A program made the position numbers and the translations under genes. From Alphaproteobacteria bacterium (GTDB lineage Bacteria; Pseudomonadota; Alphaproteobacteria; Acetobacterales; Acetobacteraceae), in NCBI GenBank assembly GCA_026400815.1, contig JAPLOI010000002.1, positions 1 to 58,371 of the forward strand: a stretch of DNA of 58,371 nucleotides, read 5' to 3'. Of this stretch, positions 52,440-58,371 are shown one piece after another. The notes under the pieces were generated by a model. The model did not search any database and was not told the origin of the DNA. It was given only the letters and a program-made list of their open reading frames with translations. Each line of letters begins with the position of its first letter. Position 1 is the stretch's first letter.

Positions 52440-53410
52440 GCAGCACCCTTCTGGCGATAGGCAAAGGCGGCATCGAAGCGGGACTGCACATACTCCCCGC
52501 AAGTCACCGGCGCATACTTCGCCGCCTCGCCCGCCCGCAGCACGGGATCGATCACCGTATCCCGGTCGGGGTCGACAAACGCCGCCACCGAATACCGCGC
52601 CCGGCCGGAGCGGTTCACCACCCGATGCGGGTTGGAGGTGAACCGGTCATTGGTCCAGCGCGCCAGCAGGTCACCCACATTCACCACGAAGGTCCCGGGG
52701 ATCGGATGCGCCGTCACCCACCCGCCATCGCGCCCACGCACCTCCAGCCCCCCGGCCTGGTCCTGGTACAGCAACGTCAGGCAGCCCCAGTCGGTATGCG
52801 GCGAAACCCCGAACTGTTCGTCATCGAGATCCGGCGGCTGCGGCGGATAATAGATCATCGTCCCGCGCGTCGTCGGGTGCGTGATGGTGCGCACGAACCG
52901 GTCCTCCGGCTCGCCGATCGCCACCGCGAAGGCGCGCAGCAACCGCCAGCCCACCGCGTTGGTCTCCTCGAAATACCGCACCAGCGTCGGCCGCAGCTCC
53001 GGCATGAAGCCCGGCCACCGGTTCGGGGCCACGCCATGCGCATCCGGCGCACCGGCATCGGTGGCGGTATCCAGCCCCCAGACGAAGCTCTCCTTCAGGT
53101 CCGGCCGCGCCCCCTGGTACATCTTCGCCTCGCCCGCGCGCACGAAGCCGCGATGCCAGGCATTCACCACCACCTGCTTCTTGTCCTCGTCCGCCCGCGC
53201 GTAGAACGCCTGGGACAGCGCGAACACCTCGTCGATCAGCGCCTGGTCGATCCCGTGATTGCGCACATAGAAGAACCCGCTGCTCTCCGCCGCCGCCAGC
53301 ATCTCCTCCGCCACCGCTGCCAGCCCGGCCGCATCCCCCCCGGCCAGGCGCCCGATATCGATCACCGGGATCTCATCCACCGCAATCTGCCGCGCCGCCC
53401 GCACACTCAT
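52436..53410 (-). CDS. 2-oxoglutarate/Fe(II)-dependent oxygenase, isopenicillin-N-synthase-like
   Basis: A 324-residue non-haem iron oxygenase. The facial triad is His205, Asp207 (SPHTDWGCLTLLYQ) and His262 (NPHRVV), with Arg272/Ser274 (RYS) for the 2-oxoglutarate carboxylate. The N-terminal DIOX_N part (IPVIDIGRLAGG, AESSGFFYVRNHGID) is present. It hydroxylates or demethylates an unknown substrate. GAGGAGCGGCGGG precedes the ATG. It is the first gene of the oxygenase-amidohydrolase-oxidase operon, which faces the hyu transport operon. Confidence 0.9.
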   Translation of the reverse strand: MSVRAARQIAVDEIPVIDIGRLAGGDAAGLAAVAEEMLAAAESSGFFYVRNHGIDQALIDEVFALSQAFYARADEDKKQVVVNAWHRGFVRAGEAKMYQGARPDLKESFVWGLDTATDAGAPDAHGVAPNRWPGFMPELRPTLVRYFEETNAVGWRLLRAFAVAIGEPEDRFVRTITHPTTRGTMIYYPPQPPDLDDEQFGVSPHTDWGCLTLLYQDQAGGLEVRGRDGGWVTAHPIPGTFVVNVGDLLARWTNDRFTSNPHRVVNRSGRARYSVAAFVDPDRDTVIDPVLRAGEAAKYAPVTCGEYVQSRFDAAFAYRQKGAA

Positions 53411-53923
53411 CCCGCCGCTCCTCATCTCGCTGCGCGAGAATAGGCCCTGCCCACGAACACGCAACACACCGCGCCACCCCCAGCGGCTGAACAGGTCGCT
53501 GGCGGTGTCGCGGGGCAACAGGCCCGCCCACTGGCATCCAGTGCTCAGCGCCTGCACCACGCCATACACCACCGCGCGCGCGTTCAGCGTCCGCTTGTTC
53601 CCGGACGGTCACCAACAGCATCACCGTCTCGTTGAACGCACGGGGCGCCAAGATGGTCATCGCCCGGCAACAACGCCGCACCAATATGCGAAAAGTGGAT
53701 CACCCGATCCACAACGCCCGAAATCAACCTTTGCTTGTTTTCATCTCACAAAACCCGCGCGCCCTCTCAAAAAATAGCAATCCCCTCCAACGCATCGGCG
53801 CAACCATCTCCCGCACGCTCGCCGCAGCCAATTTAAATTGAAATTCTATAGAACCCACAAGATGGCACCACACACGCGTCGGCTCGAGTGTATTCGCATA
53901 AATAATGCGACAATTTGCATCTT
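53411..53923. other. 513-base gap without a supported gene
   Basis: The left part is the upstream region of the oxygenase operon. The right part, from about 53700, is much AT-richer and includes ATTTAAAT and a CGCAT-AAATA-ATGCG inverted repeat (53895-53909) just before the glycosyltransferase gene. ORFs here have poor codon use and no recognisable products. It probably holds two divergent promoters and marks the edge of the surface-polysaccharide segment. Confidence 0.5.
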
Positions 53924-56900
53924 ATGCACGCTTCCACATCGATATATTATGTTACTCCACAGACACGCACCAAGTATATCAGGCACACCAACGTTGACTA
54001 CGGAATAATACCGCCAACTGCCGAATTCTCCACTTCCAGCGTGCGGGTGCGAGCAGAGGCGGGAACCCATTTTGTCGGTCTGATGATCGATTCGCTGCCG
54101 GTCAGCACAACGCCGCATCACACCGCCAACGGCCTGATGATCCCCCTGCCCCCCTCCGTGCGCGATTCGCTGCCACACGCAGTGGAGGTCGTGCTGGAGG
54201 TCGGCGGGATCGAAGTAACGCTGCGCGAGGAGATGCAGTCCCACTACATCGGCAACCTTGAGCGTGTGGACGACCAGGTGAGCGGCTGGATCTACGACAC
54301 CTCCGACCCCCATCGCAGCGTCGTGCTCGAGGTGGTTCTGGATGATGCCATGATCGGCACCTGCGTCACGGGAATAGAACGGCAGGACGTCACCGCCTCC
54401 GGCCATGCCGTCAAGCGGCCGGGTTTCGACATGCAACTGCCGCAGCGTTCATTGACCGCGCCCGCCACCCTCTCTCTGCGCGTCGCTGGCACCGGTTGTG
54501 CCCCCTTCGGCAGCACGCTCATCGGCGTCACGGTTGCAAGCTACGGCATGCTGGCGAACACGGTGGACAACCCGGTCCTGGCGCTGCTGCATGACCGGGT
54601 GGCGATGCCGGCGCTGCTGGCCGTTGCACGCGGCCATGCCCCAACACTGTCAGTGCCCATGGGCGCGGTAGCGCTGGCAACGCGCACCCAGGAACGGATG
54701 GGCCCGCCCGTCATCGACGTGGTGATCCCCGTCTATCGCGGCATCGAGGAAACGCTGGCCTGCGTAGAGAGCGTGATTGCCGGCCAGGCACGCATCGCCG
54801 CCAACATCGTTGTCATCTTTGATCGCGGGCCAGAACCGGCACTGGCTGAAAGCCTGGCCGCCCTCGGCGAGGCCGGCGAGATCCTCTATCTGGAAAACGC
54901 CAAGAACCTCGGCTTTGTCGGCACGGTGAACCGCGGCATGCGGCACACCACGACCAATGACGTGGTGCTGCTGAACTCCGACACCGTCGTCCCGCCCGGA
55001 TGGCTCGACCGGCTCTACGCGGCAGCCCATGCGGATGAGCGGATCGGCACTGTCTCCGCGATGTCCAACAACGCCACCATCTGCAGCCTGCCGCACATCG
55101 GCGGCGTGGATGGCCTTCCCTACCGGTCAACCCTCGAGGACATCGACCGCATTTGCGCCCGGGTCAATGCCGGCGTCACGGTGGACCTGCCGACGGCACA
55201 TGGCTTCTGCATGTACATCAAGCGGCGTGCACTCGAAGATGTCGGCTTCTTCGATGCCGAGGCCTTCGGCCGTGGCTATGGGGAGGAGAACGACTTCTCC
55301 TTGCGCGCCGCGGCCCGGGGCTGGCGCAACGTCGTCGCCTGCGACGTCTTCGTGCAGCACAAGGGGTCGGTCTCGTTCCAGGCCTCGGCGGAGGAACAGA
55401 CACAGAAGAACCTGCGGATCATCGATCGGCGCTACCCGGATTACCATCGCCAGGTGGTGCAGTTCACCCAGGCAGACCCGCTGCATGCAGCGCGCAACCG
55501 CGTGCAGCTTGCCTTCTGGCAGGGCCGGGATGCCGTTGTGCTCATCTCGCTCGCCATCGGCGGCGGCGTGGGCCGGCATATCGAAGAGGCAGCCGCCCGG
55601 CTGGAAGCCCAGGGCCTGCTGGTACTGCTGTTCACCCGCGCCGTGGCCCCAAGCCCCTATGCCTGGCAGTTGTGCGCCTGGCGCCAGCCGGAGGAGAGGC
55701 TGGTCTATCCTGCAGGGCCCCGATCCATGGCGCAGGCCATGTCGGATATCGTGGCCCTTGGCCCCCACTTCCTGCACATTCACCATTTGCTGGACCTAGA
55801 TGCCACAATGGCGGCCATGGTCATGGGCAGCGGCCTGCCCTACCAGGTAACGCTGCACGACTTCTTCTACATCTGCCCCCGCGTGACCCTGCTGGATGAG
55901 AGCGCGACCTATTGCGGGGCGCCGAATGCCGCGAAATGCACACGCTGCATCTCCCGCGCCGGGCCGCACCCGGCGCTGCATCCCTCAATGGCGAACTGGG
56001 CAGCCGATGTGGCGCACTGGCGCACACGCTGGGCGGGCTTCCTGGCCGGCGCGGCGCAGGTCTTGGCGCCCTCTGCCGATACGGCCAGCCACTATGGCCG
56101 CATCCTGCCCAACCTTGCCATCACCGTGCATCCGCATGAAGTCGCAGCACCCCTCGCACCTGCCTGGCAGGCGCGGCCACAGCCGGCCCTGATCAAGGTC
56201 GTGGTCCCAGGGGCCATCGGCCCGCACAAGGGTGTCGAGCGACTGCTGGACCTGGTGCGCCACGCGGAGCGCTGGGCGGCCGACCTGCACTTCATCATTG
56301 TCGGCTTCACCAGCCAGGACGACAAAGTCGCCCACTTCGCCAACGCCACCATCACCGGCAGCTATGCGCAGAAGGAGCTGGCCGCGTTGCTGGCGCAGCA
56401 CGGCGGGCATGTGGCGCTGTTCCTCAGCCCATGGCCAGAGACCTATTCCTACACCCTGTCCGAGGCATTGGCGCATGGCCTAACGCCGGTCACCTACCAG
56501 ATCGGCGCGATCGCGGAGCGGCTCAACCAGTTGGGGTGCGGCGTTCAGCGGCCGGTGGATGCGCCCGCGGCGGAGATGATCGAAGCAATCCGGATCGCGG
56601 CAGGCCAGGCCACCAGCCCCATCGGCTTCACGGTGATCGATCCCCCGCTGCCGCTGGAAGGACAGCCCGCGCAATGGTCGCCACGCGGAAGGCAGCAAAG
56701 CGCAGCGCTCCTGCTGCAACCCGCAACCGGCTGCTTCACGGATGGCTGGGTGGAACGCAGCGTGGTCTGGCACTTCCATTCGACCTTGCCGCTCGAACAG
56801 TTGGAACTGGAGTTCTGGGCCCCTGCGCAGTTTGCCGGCCAGCATGTAGCGGTGAGGGTCAATGGCAGCCGCATCGCCCGCGAACCGATCCGGCCAGACG

Positions 56901-57145
56901 ACATCACCTGCCTCCTGCTGCACCTCCACCTGCGGCCCGGCCTGGTGGAAATCTCGTGCCACTTCGACTTCGACGCCCCGCCCAACGGCTCCGACCGACG
57001 GCGCTGCAGTGCGGTGCTGACAGGTTTGGTGCTGCGCGCGGGATCGAAGACCAGCATCTGGCGGCCTTCCGGTGAGGTGAGCAACCCTGACAGGCTTGGC
57101 ACCGTGAGCAGGATCGAAGATCAGTACCTGGCAGCCCTCCGATAA
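53924..57145 (+). CDS. Large two-domain glycosyltransferase (GT2 + GT4)
   Basis: A 1073-residue protein. Residues 1-260 are a beta-rich region that I do not recognise. Residues 262-515 are a GT2 domain (IDVVIPVYRGIEETLACVES; NSD at 351-353; GYGEENDFSLRAAARGW). Residues 535-875 are a GT4-like domain with a Cys cluster (Cys664, 672, 675), PGAIGPHKGVERLL and the E-x7-E pair Glu839/Glu847. The tail of about 150 residues is a beta domain. It likely builds a cell-surface polysaccharide. The ATG was preferred over a TTG nine bases earlier. The 3' end holds a 70-base out-of-frame duplication. Confidence 0.9.
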   Translation: MHASTSIYYVTPQTRTKYIRHTNVDYGIIPPTAEFSTSSVRVRAEAGTHFVGLMIDSLPVSTTPHHTANGLMIPLPPSVRDSLPHAVEVVLEVGGIEVTLREEMQSHYIGNLERVDDQVSGWIYDTSDPHRSVVLEVVLDDAMIGTCVTGIERQDVTASGHAVKRPGFDMQLPQRSLTAPATLSLRVAGTGCAPFGSTLIGVTVASYGMLANTVDNPVLALLHDRVAMPALLAVARGHAPTLSVPMGAVALATRTQERMGPPVIDVVIPVYRGIEETLACVESVIAGQARIAANIVVIFDRGPEPALAESLAALGEAGEILYLENAKNLGFVGTVNRGMRHTTTNDVVLLNSDTVVPPGWLDRLYAAAHADERIGTVSAMSNNATICSLPHIGGVDGLPYRSTLEDIDRICARVNAGVTVDLPTAHGFCMYIKRRALEDVGFFDAEAFGRGYGEENDFSLRAAARGWRNVVACDVFVQHKGSVSFQASAEEQTQKNLRIIDRRYPDYHRQVVQFTQADPLHAARNRVQLAFWQGRDAVVLISLAIGGGVGRHIEEAAARLEAQGLLVLLFTRAVAPSPYAWQLCAWRQPEERLVYPAGPRSMAQAMSDIVALGPHFLHIHHLLDLDATMAAMVMGSGLPYQVTLHDFFYICPRVTLLDESATYCGAPNAAKCTRCISRAGPHPALHPSMANWAADVAHWRTRWAGFLAGAAQVLAPSADTASHYGRILPNLAITVHPHEVAAPLAPAWQARPQPALIKVVVPGAIGPHKGVERLLDLVRHAERWAADLHFIIVGFTSQDDKVAHFANATITGSYAQKELAALLAQHGGHVALFLSPWPETYSYTLSEALAHGLTPVTYQIGAIAERLNQLGCGVQRPVDAPAAEMIEAIRIAAGQATSPIGFTVIDPPLPLEGQPAQWSPRGRQQSAALLLQPATGCFTDGWVERSVVWHFHSTLPLEQLELEFWAPAQFAGQHVAVRVNGSRIAREPIRPDDITCLLLHLHLRPGLVEISCHFDFDAPPNGSDRRRCSAVLTGLVLRAGSKTSIWRPSGEVSNPDRLGTVSRIEDQYLAALR

Positions 57146-57148
57146 GGG
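57041..57148 (+). repeat. Imperfect tandem duplication (70-base period) at the 3' end of the glycosyltransferase gene
   Basis: GGATCGAAGACCAGCATCTG at 57041 recurs as GGATCGAAGATCAGTACCTG at 57111. Similarity extends upstream (CTGACAGGTTTGG / CTGACAGGCTTGG) and downstream (GCGGCCTTCCGGT / GCAGCCCTCCGAT). The 70-base offset is not a multiple of three, so the first copy is read in a different frame from the second. The second copy provides the actual stop, giving IEDQYLAALR; the first copy, in its other frame, would give IEDQHLAAFR and a stop. Confidence 0.8.
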
Positions 57149-57211
57149 GATAGCGGCAGAAACAGCTGCATTCGCGCCGGCCAGCGCCCGCGGATCGCAA
57201 AGGGGCAACGC

Positions 57212-57961
57212 ATGCGCATCACACTCACTCCGCAGCTGATCGAACGCCTGCATGCGATGGGCGTCGAGACGCTGCATGGCGGGGATGACGGCGCCCTGCT
57301 GCCCGCCGATACGCAGTTCGAGCCTCCCTGCAGCTTCAAGTGGATGCAGATGGACCATGCGGCGAAGATCGGCGCCTTCAGCTACGCTGTCTCCGGCTAT
57401 TTCTTCGCGACGACGACTGGCCGCTACACCTCAATCGGGGAGCAGGTGCAGGTGGGGCGGCAGGACCACCCCATGGACTGGCTCAGCACCAGCCCCTTCC
57501 AGTACCTGAACGATAAGCTGTTCAACGTCGGGCATGACTGGCCCGCGGCGGCGGCATTCCACGCCTACCAAAGCCATCTGGTCGGCAAGGTGCCGGGCAC
57601 CGTGCTGCGCCCCGTGCAAATCGGGCACGATGTCTGGATCGGTCATGGCGCCATGATCCGTGCCGGCGTATCGGTGGGCAATGGCGCGATTGTCGCCGCC
57701 GGCTCCGTGGTAACCGCGGATGTCCCGCCCTACGCAATCGTCGGGGGCAATCCCGCCCGTGTCATCCGGCTGCGCCTGCCGGAAAAGACGGCGGAGGCGC
57801 TGCAGGCGCTGGCGTGGTGGCGCTTCGCCCCCTGGCAACTCGGTGCCGCACCGTTCCACCAGGTGAACGAATTGGTTCCCTACCTCCGCGACCTGATCCC
57901 GAACCTATCGGAATACGCGCCGGCGCTCATTGATCTGCGCAACCTGGCAAAGAACGCCTGA
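57212..57961 (+). CDS. CatB-related O-acetyltransferase (hexapeptide repeat)
   Basis: A 249-residue left-handed beta-helix acetyltransferase of the xenobiotic (CatB/VatD) class. Hexapeptide turns are visible in AAKIGAFSYAVSGYFFATTT, GRYTSIGEQVQVGRQDHPMD (the catalytic His region) and IGHDVWIGHGAMIRAGVSVG. YAIVGGNPARVIRLRLPEKT is the standard C-terminal end. It transfers acetyl from acetyl-CoA, most likely to a sugar of a surface glycan given the glycosyltransferase upstream. AAGGGG lies seven bases before the ATG. Confidence 0.92.
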   Translation: MRITLTPQLIERLHAMGVETLHGGDDGALLPADTQFEPPCSFKWMQMDHAAKIGAFSYAVSGYFFATTTGRYTSIGEQVQVGRQDHPMDWLSTSPFQYLNDKLFNVGHDWPAAAAFHAYQSHLVGKVPGTVLRPVQIGHDVWIGHGAMIRAGVSVGNGAIVAAGSVVTADVPPYAIVGGNPARVIRLRLPEKTAEALQALAWWRFAPWQLGAAPFHQVNELVPYLRDLIPNLSEYAPALIDLRNLAKNA

Positions 57962-57996
57962 TTATACCACGCCCCATCACTCTCCTGCACTGGGAT

Positions 57997-58232
57997 TGAC
58001 CCGGTTTAGTGGACACCCTGAGACTTTCACCAGAGGTGCAGCCGACCTGGTCGACCGCAACTTCACGGCATCCGGCCCGAACCAGTTGTGGGTTGCCGAC
58101 ATCACCTACATCCCGACAGCCGTGGGGTTCGTGCATCTTGCCTTGGTGCCCGATGCCTTCAGCCGCAAGATCGTGGGCTGGGCGATGGCCAACAACCTGC
58201 GCGCCGAACTGGTGCTTGACGCGCTCGAGATG
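57997..58232 (+). pseudogene. IS3-family transposase (OrfB) remnant
   Basis: TGACCCGGTTTAGTGGACACC at 57997-58017 looks like an IS3-type terminal repeat and is joined almost directly to the middle of OrfB. From 58035 the frame reads GAADLVDRNF, then GPNQLWVADITYIPT with the first catalytic Asp, and VPDAFSRKIVGWAMANN. OrfA, the start of OrfB and everything after DALEM are missing, including the second Asp and the Glu of the DDE triad, so it is non-functional. It is cut at 58232 by the end of an IS66-type element. Confidence 0.85.
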
Positions 58233-58371
58233 TATCCATCCGGCGGGCACCGCAGGCGATATGATCAGGCCGCAGCTTGTGACCGGGCGGCCATCCAGTT
58301 CCAAGGCAGGAGGTCGACCAGGCGCGCGGCCGGGTGATCGTTGATCCGCGCCAGGACATCGGCGAGCCAGG
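58232..58371 (-). mobile_element. End of an IS66-family element inserted in the IS3 remnant (continues past window)
   Basis: The IS3 OrfB frame stops matching at about 58232, where a GTATCCATCCGGCGGGC end begins. The opposite strand then carries the C-terminus of an IS66-type transposase from the window edge. The order IS3 remnant / IS66 end shows that the IS66-type element is the younger insertion. Its other end and accessory genes lie outside the window. Confidence 0.7.
58265..58371 (-). CDS. IS66-family transposase (TnpC), C-terminal fragment
   Basis: The open frame enters from the right edge and ends at 58265. The 34 visible residues include WLADVLARINDHPAARL and DLLPWNW, the hallmark C-terminal motif of IS66 transposases (LPWNW). 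The N-terminal and catalytic parts are outside the window, so whether the element is intact cannot be judged. Confidence 0.85.
   Translation of the reverse strand, partial: WLADVLARINDHPAARLVDLLPWNWMAARSQAAA

Noticed and set aside
53505-53777. 90-residue plus-strand frame and an overlapping minus-strand frame in the gap before the glycosyltransferase gene
   Set aside because: Codon use is unlike that of the neighbours, there is no ribosome site and no recognisable product.

Overview
The window reads as chromosomal DNA of a high-GC Gram-negative alphaproteobacterium, most likely an Acetobacteraceae member (Roseomonas/Acidiphilium-like). The grounds are strong G/C at third codon positions, an lpxB gene (lipid A synthesis, so an outer membrane), families typical of alphaproteobacteria (DUF4170, DUF3775, DUF2272), many solute-binding proteins with twin-arginine-like signals, and dense operons with ATGA/GTGA overlaps. 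The genus is an inference from sequence character, not from a search. I saw no rRNA, tRNA or CRISPR array.

Layout. 1-344: 3' end of a gene with a PD-(D/E)xK-like E-V-K motif. 497-2472: a hypothetical protein, a DnaJ-like co-chaperone and a nucleotidyltransferase-fold protein. 2474-8242 (minus): a complete Dpp/Opp-type peptide importer (binding protein, two permeases, two ATPases). 8484-10061 (minus): a DUF35 zinc-ribbon protein paired with a thiolase-fold enzyme. 10212-13967: an orphan sugar-type binding protein, a 2-hydroxyacid dehydrogenase divergent from alanine dehydrogenase (ald), and a DUF4170 protein. 13951-16661 (minus): a DUF169 protein, an acetamidase/formamidase and a luciferase-like flavin oxidoreductase. 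16755-24527 (plus): a dihydroxyphthalate-decarboxylase-like binding-fold protein, a beta-lactamase-fold serine hydrolase, a double NIPSNAP protein, a 51-residue protein, a coupled GNAT/nitrilase/lpxB trio, an MFS exporter and a small lipoprotein. 24584-31297 (minus): an alpha/beta hydrolase, a DUF3775 protein and a sugar-uptake/GH31 glycosidase operon. 31378-38267: HxlR-MATE, several small families, then M29 and M28 peptidases.

The most striking part is 38395-53410. A second Dpp-type operon starts with a binding protein whose family-5 domain is circularly permuted: the C-terminal third of the normal fold comes first. It runs by stop/start overlaps into hyuB, then hyuA (ATP-dependent hydantoinase/oxoprolinase subunits) and a polar amino-acid ABC system without its own ATPase. 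Facing it, stop codon to stop codon, is a three-gene operon for a 2OG-Fe(II)/IPNS-like oxygenase, an ACMSD-like amidohydrolase and a sarcosine-oxidase-type flavoenzyme with the covalent-FAD cysteine. Together with the M28/M29 peptidases upstream this looks like a salvage module for cyclic or N-substituted amides (hydantoin, N-methylhydantoin or oxoproline type). The substrate is inferred, not shown.

The right end (53924-58371) is a surface-polysaccharide module, a giant GT2+GT4 glycosyltransferase and a CatB-like acetyltransferase. It ends in an IS graveyard: an IS3-family remnant interrupted by the end of an IS66-family element. Several dispersed hairpin repeats sit between genes, including two AT-rich copies of one hairpin with a compensatory base-pair change.
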